Source: Aalborgiella sp043740415 (lineage in GTDB: Bacteria; Pseudomonadota; Gammaproteobacteria; Burkholderiales; Burkholderiaceae_C). Taken from it: a stretch of 40,026 bases of DNA. The stretch lies in NCBI GenBank assembly GCA_043740415.1, contig JAYUCJ010000030.1:1-40026 (forward strand), given 5' to 3'. Below the pieces are notes generated by a model. That model worked only from the letters and a program-made list of their open reading frames with translations. It did not search any database and was not told where the DNA came from. The position numbers were made by a program, and so were the translations under genes. Shown here in pieces: positions 7,453-16,165 of this stretch. Each line of letters begins with the position of its first letter. Within the stretch, counting starts at the first letter, position 1.

Positions 7453-8469
7453 ATGAGTTTAGACATGAAATTAATGACAAAGCTGAGTGGCGTAACAAGT
7501 CTGGCATGGATGGTGATATCAAGCATCACGACTACGGCAACAGCGCAAACCAGTGCAGCTGGGGCATCACATTACCCGAATAAAACGATTCGCATTGTTG
7601 TGCCGTTCACGCCGGGTGGCAGTACCGACATTTTGGCGCGCGCCATTGGTTTAGAGCTTAACAAAGCTTGGGGTCAAGCTGTCGTGATAGAAAACGTCGC
7701 GGGTGCTGGTGGCAGCATTGGCGCAGACAAAGTGGCGAAATCTCCGGCGGATGGCTACACCTTGTTGATGGGACACATCGGCACTTTGGCGGTTAATCCA
7801 TCGCTGTTTCCAGATCTACCCTACCAGCCTTTGCGTGACTTTGCGCCTGTAGCCTGGGTGGCGCGTGTGCCCAATGTGTTGGTAGTTCACCCTGCCGTTC
7901 CTGCTAAAAACTTCAAAGAATTGGTCGCTTTGGCAAAATCCAAACCCGGTCAACTCAATTACGGCTCAGGTGGTAATGGCAGCGCTGCGAATTTGGCGAC
8001 CGAGTATTTGAAACTGCAAACCAATATGTCGCTGCTGCATATTCCTTACCGAGGCACCGTGCCAGCCATGACAGACTTGTTGGGTGGGCAAATCCAAGTG
8101 CTTTTCACAGGTGCACCTGCCGTCATTGGGCAAATCAAATCGGGCCAACTGCGCGCCTTGGCAGTGTCATCACCGCAACGGCTAGAGTCATTGCCCGATG
8201 TGCCAACTGTGGCTGAAAGCGGCTACAAAAACTTTGAAGCAGACCAGTGGTACGGCGTTGTCGTGCCAAAAGGCACACCACAGGATATTGTTAGCAAACT
8301 CAATGCACAAATCAACCGTGCTTTGCAGTCGCCAGAGCTTAAAAATCGCCTCAACAACGAAGGCGCTGTCGCCACACCATCTACGCCTGAAGTGTTTGGA
8401 AAACTTATTCAAACAGAAATTGCGCGCTGGAGCCCCGTGATTAAGTCTGGGCGAGTTACCGCGCAATAG
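7453..8469 (+). CDS. Tripartite tricarboxylate transporter receptor, Bug family (TctC)
   Basis: Periplasmic solute-binding protein of the Bug/TctC family, abundant in Burkholderiales, which captures carboxylates, amides or other small organic acids. A signal peptide ends near TATAQ, followed by the family start YPNKTIRIVVPFTPGGSTD. Further landmarks are GADKVAKSPADGYTLLMG and GQIQVLFTGAPAVIGQIKSG. I start at ATG 7453, preceded by AGAGG at 7441-7445, giving 338 aa. An in-frame start at 7375 would overlap the comF start region and put extra sequence before the signal peptide. There are no TctA/TctB membrane genes nearby, as is usual for orphan Bug proteins. The ligand is unknown. Confidence 0.88.
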   Translation: MSLDMKLMTKLSGVTSLAWMVISSITTTATAQTSAAGASHYPNKTIRIVVPFTPGGSTDILARAIGLELNKAWGQAVVIENVAGAGGSIGADKVAKSPADGYTLLMGHIGTLAVNPSLFPDLPYQPLRDFAPVAWVARVPNVLVVHPAVPAKNFKELVALAKSKPGQLNYGSGGNGSAANLATEYLKLQTNMSLLHIPYRGTVPAMTDLLGGQIQVLFTGAPAVIGQIKSGQLRALAVSSPQRLESLPDVPTVAESGYKNFEADQWYGVVVPKGTPQDIVSKLNAQINRALQSPELKNRLNNEGAVATPSTPEVFGKLIQTEIARWSPVIKSGRVTAQ

Positions 8470-8475
8470 AAACCT

Positions 8476-9396
8476 ATGGCAAACGAACGTCCCCCAACTA
8501 TCTCATCCAGCGCATTTGCACATTGGCAGCGCATTGCACCTGCCGCTTCACCGTGGCTGCACGAAGAAGTGGCCAGCCGCATGGTGGATCGGCTGCAATG
8601 GATCAATTTGCACCCCAAAGCTTGGATGCACTGGGGTGCCGTTCGGGGTGGACAGCTTGCACATGTTGCACTATTAGAAAAATATCCAAAAGCAGCGTGT
8701 TTTTTGCCACTAGCCGGCGAATTTATTGCCGATGATGCTATTAAAAATATAGCAAAAAAATCAATTAAAGATGGCAAATGGAATTTATCCAGCTTGTTTA
8801 AAAGCAAAGCCAAGGTCGATAACGTTTCGTCTGCCGACGGCGCAGTTGATATGCTGTGGGCGAACATGCACTTGCACAATGCACTTGACCCACAAATCTT
8901 GATTGCGCAATGGCACACAGCTTTGGCGACGGACGGATTTTTGATGTTCTCCTGCCTAGGCCCAGACACTCTGCGCGAGTTGCGTGGTATGTACGAGCAA
9001 CTAGGCTGGTCAGTGCCCAGCCACCAATTTACCGACATGCACGACTGGGGCGATATGCTCATCCAAGCCGGCTTTGCCGAGCCGGTGATGGATATGGAGC
9101 GGATTGTGCTGACTTACGAAACGCCGCAAAAGCTGCTTGAGGATTTGCGCGAATTAGGCCGAAACTTGCACCCAGACCGCTTTCCCGCTTTGCGCGGCAA
9201 GGCATGGAAAGCCAAGTTAGAAGCCGCTCTGGTCGAGCATTTGACTGACCCTGCTGAGGGTGGCAGGTTAAAACTGACCTTCGAAGTCATCTACGGCCAT
9301 GCGATGAAGCCGAAGCCACGGGTTAAGTTGAGTGAACACAGCGCGGTGTCGTTGCGGGATATGCGGGAGTTGTTGCAGAGTAGTCGAGGACGCTAG
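8476..9396 (+). CDS. BioC-like methyltransferase domain protein
   Basis: Class I S-adenosylmethionine methyltransferase related to BioC, the malonyl-[ACP] O-methyltransferase that opens biotin synthesis. Support comes from the C-terminal half of the fold (the segment after DMLWANMHLHNALDP, then FLMFSCLGPDTLREL, which is characteristic of BioC). The usual glycine-rich SAM loop is degenerate (WGAVRGG), so activity on malonyl-ACP is uncertain. Near residues 79-95 the sequence AGEFIADDAIKNIAK is encoded by a dispersed mini-repeat. Other biotin genes are absent from the window. The gene starts 6 bp after the Bug-type gene and may be co-transcribed with it. It ends before a strong bidirectional terminator. 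Confidence 0.7.
   Translation: MANERPPTISSSAFAHWQRIAPAASPWLHEEVASRMVDRLQWINLHPKAWMHWGAVRGGQLAHVALLEKYPKAACFLPLAGEFIADDAIKNIAKKSIKDGKWNLSSLFKSKAKVDNVSSADGAVDMLWANMHLHNALDPQILIAQWHTALATDGFLMFSCLGPDTLRELRGMYEQLGWSVPSHQFTDMHDWGDMLIQAGFAEPVMDMERIVLTYETPQKLLEDLRELGRNLHPDRFPALRGKAWKAKLEAALVEHLTDPAEGGRLKLTFEVIYGHAMKPKPRVKLSEHSAVSLRDMRELLQSSRGR
8706..8760 (-). repeat. Dispersed mini-repeat, copy 5 (in BioC-like gene)
   Basis: TAGCCGGCGAATTTATTGCC precedes GATGATGCTATTAAAAATAT. It is translated in frame as AGEFIADDAIKNIAK, the same frame as the copies in the Kef and helicase genes. Confidence 0.7.
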
Positions 9397-9417
9397 TCTA
9401 TTCTGTTTAAACAAATA

Positions 9418-9453
9418 AAAAAGCCTGCAAGTCTTTCAACTTGCAGGCTTTTT
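9418..9453. terminator. Bidirectional intrinsic terminator
   Basis: A perfect stem GCCTGCAAGT (9423-9432) / ACTTGCAGGC (9439-9448) with a 6-nt loop is flanked by A and T runs. It serves both the BioC-like gene on plus and the helicase gene on minus. Confidence 0.9.
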
Positions 9454-9492
9454 GTTTTGAATCGCCGTATTAAGGGCGACTCAAATTAGAGA

Positions 9493-11637
9493 TTACTTAG
9501 CGCGAACAGTGCGTGCCTTGGCCATATCACGTGGCACAAACACTTTACCGCCATTGCCTGGCTTTGCAGCTGGCTTAGCAAACGTTGGCTTGGCGAAGCC
9601 AGGCTTAGCGAATGCTGGCTTACGGTCAGCAAAGTCGCCGCGCGGAGCGAAATCACCGCGTGGGGCAAAATCTTTACGGGGTGCGAAGTCACCACGCGGG
9701 GCGAAATCATTGCGTTCACCGCGAGGTGCGAAATCACCGCGTGGAGCGAAGTCTTTGCGAGGTGCAAAGTCACCACGAGGCGCTGAGTCACCACGTGGGG
9801 CAAAATCTTTACGTGGCGCAAAGTCACCGCGCGGTGCGAAATCGCCACGAGGGGCTGAATCACCACGCGGAGGGAAGCCACCGCCGCTGCTATTGCGGTC
9901 GTTGAAACCGCCTTTGCGGACGTAGCTGTCTGGGGCGCGAGCATTGTCAGAAGGGCGACCTGCGAAGCGATCACCAAAACGGTCGCCTTGCGGTGCGCCG
10001 AAACCACCGCCTTGAGGCGCACGGTCAGCAAAACCACCACGATCGCCGCCACCGAATCCACCACGGCTAGGGGCAAACTTGCGGTCACGGCCAGCGCCGC
10101 CGCCTCCATGTCCACGGTCGCCACCAAAACCACCACGGTCTGGGCCGCCGAAGTTACCTGGGCGTGACTCAGGGAAGCGTTGTTTAGGCTCTAAGCCAGG
10201 AATCACTTCTGCTTTGAAAGGGGTACGTGTGAACTGCTCGATGTCCATGATACGGCGGCGGTCGCGGATTTCAGCAAAGCTGACAGCGATACCGTCACGG
10301 CCAGCACGACCCGTACGACCAATGCGATGGGTGTAATCTTCGGCTTTCATCGGCAGGCCAAAGTTGAACACGTGGCTGATGGATGGCACGTCGATACCGC
10401 GTGCTGCCACATCGGTTGCGACCAAAATTTGAACTTGACCTTCGCGCAAAGCTTGCAAACGGCGGTTACGGATGCCCTGGTTCAAAGCGCCATGCAAAGC
10501 AACCGCGCTGAAACCTTCTTGTTGCAGGTCATTCGCCAAACCATCGCACTCGATCTGGGTGCTGGCAAACACGATGGCTTGCTTGATGTTGGTGTCACGC
10601 AACCAGTGGTCGAGCAATTTGCGCTTGTGCTGAGAATTGTCAGCCCAGAACAAAGATTGCTTGATGTTTTGGTGTTTGTCTTGTGGGCTGTCGATGGTGA
10701 TGCGCTGTGGCTCACGCATCACACGGCCAGCGAGTTGCTGAATGCGTGGTGCAAAAGTTGCGCTGAACATCATGGTTTGCTGGCGGCCGCTGGTCAACTG
10801 GTTGACTTCTGCGAGGTCGTCCGAGAAGCCCAAATCGAGCATACGATCGGCTTCATCAACCACCAAAAACTTGACTTTGTCGAGTTTCAATTGGTGTGAG
10901 CGTTGCAGGTCGAGCAAACGGCCTGGCGTTGCCACCACCAAATTAGCGTTTTGCAACTTGGCCAATTGCAACTGGTAAGGCATACCGCCCACCACGTTGG
11001 CAATGCGCAGGCCTTTGCAGTAGCGCACCAAATCAATCGCGTCGTTGGCAACTTGTTGTGCCAATTCGCGGGTAGGGCACAGAATCAAAGCGCCTGGAGT
11101 GGCTGGTGTGAAGTTGCGGAAATTGGTTGGGTCTTTGCGTTTGGCGCGCTTTGGAGGCGCTTCGCCACGGGCTTCAGCTTCAGCGCAAGCGGCTTCAAAC
11201 TCAGCGCGTTCGGCAGCGGCCTCTTGTTCTTGTTGCTTCAGTAAAGTGTGAATCACAGGCAACAAAAAGGCGGCAGTTTTACCTGAACCTGTTTGGCTGG
11301 AAACCATCAAGTCAACAAATTTCTTAGGTGTGCCGTCAACAGCATCCGCTGGCAAAGCCAAAGGAATTGTTTTGGTTTGCACGGTGGTGGGTTGTGTGAA
11401 ACCCATTTCTTTCACCGCTTGAATCAGCTCATCAGCCAAGCCAAGCGCGATAAAGCCGTTTGGCAATTTAGCGGCTTCTTCCGCGGCCAATGCTTTGGCC
11501 GCAGCTGCTTCATCTACTACATTTTCAATAGCAGTAGAGGTAGTAAATTCGCCGGCTACAGCAATATTTAATGTTAATTCGTTGTCGGTTTGAGATTCAA
11601 AAGCGTTGGTTGTCGAGTCAATCATAGAGTCAGTCAT
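9493..11637 (-). CDS. rhlE: DEAD-box ATP-dependent RNA helicase, RhlE-like, with repetitive tail
   Basis: RNA helicase for ribosome assembly, RNA decay or cold adaptation. The core motifs are all present: Q motif at GFTQPTTVQ, Walker A SSQTGSGKT, PTRELAQQ, ATPGRLLD, DEAD in VDEADRMLD, SAT in MFSATF, then the second RecA domain with ATDVAARGIDV and HRIGRTGRAGR. Two features are unusual. A charged insert rich in Glu, Ala and Lys lies between motif I and PTREL. The C-terminal third is low-complexity: a glycine/arginine-rich part followed by about a dozen hexads of the form D(F/S)APR(G/K), then an FAKP repeat. Such basic tails bind RNA. A dispersed mini-repeat encodes AGEFTTSTAIENVV near the N-terminus. 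It lies downstream of orn with a 350-bp leader. Confidence 0.93.
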   Translation of the reverse strand: MTDSMIDSTTNAFESQTDNELTLNIAVAGEFTTSTAIENVVDEAAAAKALAAEEAAKLPNGFIALGLADELIQAVKEMGFTQPTTVQTKTIPLALPADAVDGTPKKFVDLMVSSQTGSGKTAAFLLPVIHTLLKQQEQEAAAERAEFEAACAEAEARGEAPPKRAKRKDPTNFRNFTPATPGALILCPTRELAQQVANDAIDLVRYCKGLRIANVVGGMPYQLQLAKLQNANLVVATPGRLLDLQRSHQLKLDKVKFLVVDEADRMLDLGFSDDLAEVNQLTSGRQQTMMFSATFAPRIQQLAGRVMREPQRITIDSPQDKHQNIKQSLFWADNSQHKRKLLDHWLRDTNIKQAIVFASTQIECDGLANDLQQEGFSAVALHGALNQGIRNRRLQALREGQVQILVATDVAARGIDVPSISHVFNFGLPMKAEDYTHRIGRTGRAGRDGIAVSFAEIRDRRRIMDIEQFTRTPFKAEVIPGLEPKQRFPESRPGNFGGPDRGGFGGDRGHGGGGAGRDRKFAPSRGGFGGGDRGGFADRAPQGGGFGAPQGDRFGDRFAGRPSDNARAPDSYVRKGGFNDRNSSGGGFPPRGDSAPRGDFAPRGDFAPRKDFAPRGDSAPRGDFAPRKDFAPRGDFAPRGERNDFAPRGDFAPRKDFAPRGDFAPRGDFADRKPAFAKPGFAKPTFAKPAAKPGNGGKVFVPRDMAKARTVRAK
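9630..9875 (-). repeat. In-frame 18-bp tandem repeat in the helicase tail
   Basis: The DNA encodes repeated hexads DFAPRG, DFAPRK and DSAPRG, interrupted once by ERN, with one degenerate final unit. Nucleotide units are similar but not identical, so repeat number may vary between strains. An FAKP-type repeat follows at about 9560-9625. Confidence 0.85.
11520..11566 (+). repeat. Dispersed mini-repeat, copy 6 (in helicase gene)
   Basis: ATTTTCAATAGCAGTAGAGG precedes TAGTAAATTCGCCGGCTACA. It is antisense to the gene and translates in frame as AGEFTTSTAIENVV. Confidence 0.65.
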
Positions 11638-11989
11638 ACATAGCCGCTACCAGTTTCGGTGCGGTTCCATTCAATGGTTAAAAAAACATCAACCATCAAA
11701 CGAAGTACAACGCCTATTTACTCGAATGTCTCTGCAGCCCACATCTAAAGATGTGTGATTGCAGTCGGTAGCGACGCGGTTGGCTTTTTAATTTTTTGTC
11801 TGAGGATGGATTCGAAAATCTATCAGGTCAGATCAAATAAGCCCAAAGTGTGATGCAAGATGTACGATGCCAAAAAGGTGATGCAAATTCATCACTATTT
11901 CTGTACAGCTTCGAATTATAGCGTGACTACGGGTTTTTACCTAATGTTATTTTCAAGCAAGAAATAAGTCGTTGATTTTGTGAGATTTT
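11638..11989 (-). promoter_or_regulatory. Long leader of the helicase gene with promoter-like -10 and hairpin
   Basis: This 352-bp gap between orn and the helicase gene has no supported gene. On the minus strand a perfect TATAAT occurs at 11915-11920, without a good -35 match. If used, the leader would be about 270 nt. Within it, CTGCA (11732-11736) pairs with TGCAG (11760-11764) and CACATC (11740-11745) with GATGTG (11750-11755), a clear hairpin. Long structured leaders are known for cold-inducible helicase genes; regulation here is inferred. Confidence 0.4.
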
Positions 11990-12604
11990 TCACTTTAAAA
12001 AGTGCTCTCGGTAATGCACCAGTTCATCAATCGACTCATGCACATCCGCCAGCGCCGTGTGTTTTTGCTGCTTTTTGAAGGCCTTGTAGACTTCTGGTCG
12101 CCAGCGTTTGGCGAGTTCTTTGAAGGTGCTGACGTCGATGTTGCGGTAGTGGAAGAAAGCGTCCAACTTGGGCATGTATTTGACCAAAAACCGGCGGTCT
12201 TGGCTGATGGTGTTGCCGCACAGGGGGGACGTGGCTTTGGGGACGTATTTCTTCAAAAACGCCAAAATCTCGACTTCAGCGTCTGCTTCTGAGATGGTGG
12301 AAGCCTTGACTTTGTCAATCAAACCGCTTTTGCCATGCGTGCCTTTGTTCCACTTGTCCATCTTGTCCAACAGCTCGTCGCTTTGATGGATGACAAGGAC
12401 GGGGCCCTCGATGCGTGGCTCTAAGTTTGGGCCGGTGATGACAACGGCGATTTCGATCACACGCTCGTTCTCAGGGTCTAAACCTGTCATTTCGCAGTCC
12501 AACCAGATCAAGTTTTGGTCGTTTTTAGCGAGCAAAACAGTTGGTTTAGTGGTTGAAACTTCAGTTTCTTGCTTGATTTTGGCGGTATTAGGCTTATTTG
12601 GCAT
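11990..12604 (-). CDS. orn: Oligoribonuclease
   Basis: DEDDh-family 3'-5' exoribonuclease that degrades two- to five-nucleotide RNAs and pGpG, essential in many proteobacteria. Active-site acidic residues are visible in IWLDCEMTGLDPE near residue 36 (Asp and Glu), and the terminal HTALADVHESI segment carries the His and Asp. The core has normal length, but the called start adds about 25 residues of polar sequence before the usual LAKNDQNLIWLD beginning. I keep ATG 12604 because no good internal ATG lies before the core. It is divergent from the M48 peptidase gene and upstream of the helicase gene on the same strand. Confidence 0.95.
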   Translation of the reverse strand: MPNKPNTAKIKQETEVSTTKPTVLLAKNDQNLIWLDCEMTGLDPENERVIEIAVVITGPNLEPRIEGPVLVIHQSDELLDKMDKWNKGTHGKSGLIDKVKASTISEADAEVEILAFLKKYVPKATSPLCGNTISQDRRFLVKYMPKLDAFFHYRNIDVSTFKELAKRWRPEVYKAFKKQQKHTALADVHESIDELVHYREHFLK

Positions 12605-12667
12605 ACATAGGATTGTCGCCCCTTTTCCATGCCCATTCCTATCAATTCATCGGTAAACTCATACGCT

Positions 12668-13999
12668 ATGACAAACGCATCCACATCGATAATTTTTACA
12701 CTGGTATTTGCAGCGCTTTTGGTTGTTGGCTTGGTGGTCAAATATTGGCTGGCAACACGCCAAATCCGCTACGTGGCGCAGCACCGCAATGCTGTGCCAG
12801 CAGCATTTGCGCAAAACATCACCTTGGCAGCACACCAAAAAGCGGCTGATTACACGCTGACGAAGTCGCGTTTCGGTTTGCTGGAGTTGGCTTTTAGCAC
12901 GGCGGTTTTAGTGGTTTGGACGCTGCTGGGCGGGCTGGATCTGCTGAACACTTGGCTGTTGGGTGTTATTGGTAATGCCTACGCTGGCTTGGCGCAGCAG
13001 TTGGCGTTGTTCGTCAGTTTTGCGGTGATTGGCAGCATCATCGAACTGCCATTCACGCTGTACCAAACATTTGTGATTGAAGAGCGTTTCGGCTTTAACA
13101 AGATGACGTTCAAGCTGTGGCTGATCGACGGTATCAAATCGAGTTTGATTGGCGCGTTGATAGGCCTGCCCCTTGCTGCGCTGATTTTGTGGCTCATGGG
13201 CGCGGCGGGTAGCCTGTGGTGGTTGTGGACGTGGTGCGTTTGGATGGGTTTTAACCTGCTGCTCTTGGTGCTGTACCCCACGGTGATTGCCCCGATGTTT
13301 AACAAATTCAAACCTCTTGAAGACGAAGCCTTAAAAGCCCGAGTAACTGCATTGATGCAGCGTTGCGGCTTTGCGGCCAAAGGCCTGTTTGTGATGGACG
13401 GTAGCAAGCGCAGCGGCCACGCCAATGCGTATTTCACGGGCTTCGGCGCTTCTAAACGCGTGGTTTTTTACGACACCTTGCTGGCCAAACTCTCACCCGC
13501 AGAGGTGGACGCGGTGTTGGCACACGAGCTGGGGCATTTCAAACACAAACATGTCATCAAACGCATCGTCGCCATGTTCGCCATGAGCTTGGCTGGTTTT
13601 GCCTTACTGGGTTGGCTGTCGACGCAAGTGTGGTTTTATACGGGGCTGGGCGTCATGCCGAATTCAGGTCTTATCTCAGCATTGGTTGGCGGAGTGCCTA
13701 ACAATGCCCTGGCTTTGCTGCTTTTGATGCTTGCCATGCCGGCGTTCACGTTTTTCATATCGCCGCTGTTTGCACAGTTGTCGCGCAAGCATGAGTTTGA
13801 AGCCGATACCTACGCCGTCAAACAAACAGCGGGCAACGACTTGGCCAGTGCGCTGCTCAAACTGTACGAAGACAATGCCTCCACGCTGACGCCAGATCCC
13901 TTGTTTGTGAAGTTTTATTACTCGCACCCACCTGCTTCTGAGCGCTTGGCTCGTATGGGCTTCACAGCTAGCAGCGCATCTGCAGGGCAGTTGGTTTGA
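12668..13999 (+). CDS. M48 family metallopeptidase (Ste24/CAAX protease-like)
   Basis: Membrane-embedded zinc endopeptidase related to eukaryotic Ste24 and bacterial M48A enzymes. The N-terminal M48_N domain is hydrophobic with several helices. The zinc motif HELGHFKHKH (HExxH) follows in the second half, with the downstream glutamate in SRKHEFEADTYA as the third ligand. Two more hydrophobic segments lie between these motifs. I start at ATG 12668, giving 443 residues; an in-frame ATG at 12629 is possible but has no ribosome binding site. Bacterial members act in membrane protein quality control, though the substrate here is unknown. The stop overlaps the TTG of an extended rsgA frame, so the two genes are close-coupled. 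Confidence 0.88.
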   Translation: MTNASTSIIFTLVFAALLVVGLVVKYWLATRQIRYVAQHRNAVPAAFAQNITLAAHQKAADYTLTKSRFGLLELAFSTAVLVVWTLLGGLDLLNTWLLGVIGNAYAGLAQQLALFVSFAVIGSIIELPFTLYQTFVIEERFGFNKMTFKLWLIDGIKSSLIGALIGLPLAALILWLMGAAGSLWWLWTWCVWMGFNLLLLVLYPTVIAPMFNKFKPLEDEALKARVTALMQRCGFAAKGLFVMDGSKRSGHANAYFTGFGASKRVVFYDTLLAKLSPAEVDAVLAHELGHFKHKHVIKRIVAMFAMSLAGFALLGWLSTQVWFYTGLGVMPNSGLISALVGGVPNNALALLLLMLAMPAFTFFISPLFAQLSRKHEFEADTYAVKQTAGNDLASALLKLYEDNASTLTPDPLFVKFYYSHPPASERLARMGFTASSASAGQLV

Positions 14000-14004
14000 C
14001 TAAT

Positions 14005-14967
14005 ATGCTTCAAAACGGACTTGTCGTTGCAGGATTTGGGCGTCACGTGCTCGTCGAAACCGACGCTGGCAACCGTATCATCTGCCACCCACGCGGGAAG
14101 AAAAACACCGCTGTGGTGGGCGACCGCATCAAGTGGTTGGCGACACAAGACGAAGGCACGATTGAGAAGCTTGAGCCTAGAAAAAACCTGTTTTATCGGC
14201 AAGACGAAATTCGCACCAAGTCGTTTGCAGCCAATTTAGACCAAATTTTGATTTTGATCGCTGCCGAACCGGAATTTTCAGAAAGCCAACTTTCGCGCGC
14301 TTTGATTGCGGCAGAAGCGGAGCACATCAAGCCCATCATTGCGCTGAACAAAAGTGATTTGAAAGTGCCGTTTGCCAAGGCTTGGGGCCGGCTGCAGCCC
14401 TACAAGGAGATGGGTTATGGCGTCGTGTCGCTGAGCTTGAAACCCAAAAATGTCAGTATTGCCAGCGATGCTGCGGACTTTGACATTGAACAAATTGAGC
14501 AACAAACTGAGTTGCTGATGTCGCTGCTGAAGGGTAAAACCACACTGGTTTTGGGTCCTTCGGGTGCGGGTAAAAGCACGCTGATCAATGCCGTGGTGCC
14601 CAATGCCACGGTGTTTACGCAAGAAATATCGCAAGCTTTGAATTCAGGCAAACACACCACCACCAGCACGACTTGGTATTGGGTGGATGAGGCAAAAACA
14701 ACGGCGCTGATTGATTCGCCCGGTTTTCAGGAGTTTGGCCTGAACCACATCGAAGCCATGCATTTAGCCAGCTATATGCCAGACTTTAAGGTGCATGTGC
14801 CGAATTGCAAATTTTACAACTGCAGTCATTTGCATGAGCCGGGTTGCGGCGTTTTGGAATCAATGAAAAATGATGTGAAAAATGAATCTAGCCGACGTAA
14901 AATAAGCCTAGAGCGCTATAGAATATATAGCAGTTTGTTTGCTGAATTGTCTGAAGTAAGGTATTGA
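14005..14967 (+). CDS. rsgA: Small ribosomal subunit biogenesis GTPase
   Basis: Circularly permuted GTPase (RsgA/YjeQ) that checks 30S subunit maturation. An OB-fold N-terminus is followed by G4 (ALNKSDL), then G1 (GPSGAGKSTL) and G3 (DSPGF), the permuted order typical of the family. The C-terminal zinc finger is seen as C-x4-C-x-H-x5-C in CKFYNCSHLHEPGC. ATG 14005 is used; an in-frame TTG at 13996 overlaps the peptidase stop. The last 25 residues (from about ESSRRKISLERYRIYSS) coincide with a diverged copy of the dispersed mini-repeat. Confidence 0.95.
   Translation: MLQNGLVVAGFGRHVLVETDAGNRIICHPRGKKNTAVVGDRIKWLATQDEGTIEKLEPRKNLFYRQDEIRTKSFAANLDQILILIAAEPEFSESQLSRALIAAEAEHIKPIIALNKSDLKVPFAKAWGRLQPYKEMGYGVVSLSLKPKNVSIASDAADFDIEQIEQQTELLMSLLKGKTTLVLGPSGAGKSTLINAVVPNATVFTQEISQALNSGKHTTTSTTWYWVDEAKTTALIDSPGFQEFGLNHIEAMHLASYMPDFKVHVPNCKFYNCSHLHEPGCGVLESMKNDVKNESSRRKISLERYRIYSSLFAELSEVRY
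14887..14932 (-). repeat. Dispersed mini-repeat, copy 7 (diverged, in rsgA 3' end)
   Basis: TCTAGCCGACGTAAAATAAG precedes CCTAGAGCGCTATAGAATAT. Read on the minus strand it resembles copy 8. It is translated in rsgA but in a reading frame shifted relative to copies 3 to 6. Confidence 0.5.
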
Positions 14968-15023
14968 TATGAAAATAGAGCGATTTGAACTCACTCAATT
15001 AACCGACGCATAAACTGTCTTTA

Positions 15024-16085
15024 TTAACCTAGTAAGTTAGACAAAGTCAGCAAAGCTAGGAGCAGCATCCACAACACGACATAGCGCCAAACAAGGCCAA
15101 CCACGCTGCGCAAATGCGCGGGTTCGGCCTCACGGCCTGGCGTGCTGATGGTGGCCTCCGGCGCTGCCGCAGCGTTACCCAAATCGGTGCTGTCTTGCCC
15201 GTCGAAGGTTGGATTAGCCGCTTCAACTTTTGATGCAGGTTTGAGCAGCTCACCGCCCAAGCGCACATGCATCGCGCCCGATGTGGCGGCCAAAATCACA
15301 CCGTCGTTGGAATTATCTAACGTGGGTAATTGTTGTGCATAGTTGCGCCAGCAGTCAATCGCATCCTCAAAATTACCCACCACGGCAAAGCCCATAGCGG
15401 TGAAGCGGGCGGGTAACCAATCGACCAGAAACCAGGCTTTTGCAGTGGTAGTGCGTAAGTGGTCGCTCACTACGGCGGTGTCGTCATGCACGTTGTCGAT
15501 GTTTGAGTGACTCAGTTTTGTTTTAAAGCGCGGTTTCCAAAAGCGGACAGTAAATTCAGCCATGCGGTAAAACACCGCACCAAATGGCCCCAAGCCCAGC
15601 GCTGCCAAGATGACATACCAGGTGAGTACACCAAAGACGTGGCGATGCGCCGCTAAAACCGAGTATTCAATCACATGGCGCACTATCTCGCTGCGCGGAA
15701 TGTTGCTGGCATCGACATTTTGCCAATCGGCCAAAAGCTGGCGCGCTAAATCTTCGTCGCCAGCGTCTAGCGCATCCCGAATATCGGTGAAGTGGTAGCT
15801 AAATTGCCTAAACCCAAGCGTGGCGTAGAGCACTGCCACGTTCCACACGACGGCTGCTGGCCAGCCGATGGCGTAGATCAAGAACCAATGCATCGCTAAA
15901 ACGCCAAGTGCTGGCAGGACTACGGTGATAGCCCAAACAACCCAGCCGTGATCCGCTTTACCAGCATCAAAATTACGGCTAACCGCGTTTGCCCAATGGC
16001 GCAGGCCATGGTGAATGGGGTTGCTGCGGGTTAATGGTTTGACTTGCTCAATCAAGAGCGCGCAAAAAATGGCAAAAAAGCTCAT
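15024..16085 (-). CDS. CobD/CbiB family membrane protein
   Basis: Integral membrane protein of the CobD/CbiB family, whose typical members make adenosylcobinamide phosphate from adenosylcobyric acid and aminopropanol. The N-terminal part (FFAIFCALLIEQVKPL) and the central RHVIEYSVLAAHRHVFGVL region match the divergent subfamily common in betaproteobacteria. The protein is 353 residues with several hydrophobic helices, including one at the C-terminus. No other cobalamin gene is in the window, and this subfamily is also found in genomes lacking the pathway, so the enzymatic role is uncertain. It is convergent with rsgA. Confidence 0.75.
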   Translation of the reverse strand: MSFFAIFCALLIEQVKPLTRSNPIHHGLRHWANAVSRNFDAGKADHGWVVWAITVVLPALGVLAMHWFLIYAIGWPAAVVWNVAVLYATLGFRQFSYHFTDIRDALDAGDEDLARQLLADWQNVDASNIPRSEIVRHVIEYSVLAAHRHVFGVLTWYVILAALGLGPFGAVFYRMAEFTVRFWKPRFKTKLSHSNIDNVHDDTAVVSDHLRTTTAKAWFLVDWLPARFTAMGFAVVGNFEDAIDCWRNYAQQLPTLDNSNDGVILAATSGAMHVRLGGELLKPASKVEAANPTFDGQDSTDLGNAAAAPEATISTPGREAEPAHLRSVVGLVWRYVVLWMLLLALLTLSNLLG

Positions 16086-16165
16086 GCCAGCATCATAAAG
16101 GAAGGCGGCAAGCTAAATCTAATAGCTGATGCCCTTTTGCAACTTTTTACTCTAAGCTTGAAAAT

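Noticed and set aside
9509..9925. Long frames antisense to the helicase tail
   Set aside because: They arise from the 18-bp tandem repeats, which keep several frames open.
16113..16140. Tenth copy of the dispersed repeat near 16.1 kb
   Set aside because: Only the AATAGC block is present; the CGCCGGCTA core is missing.
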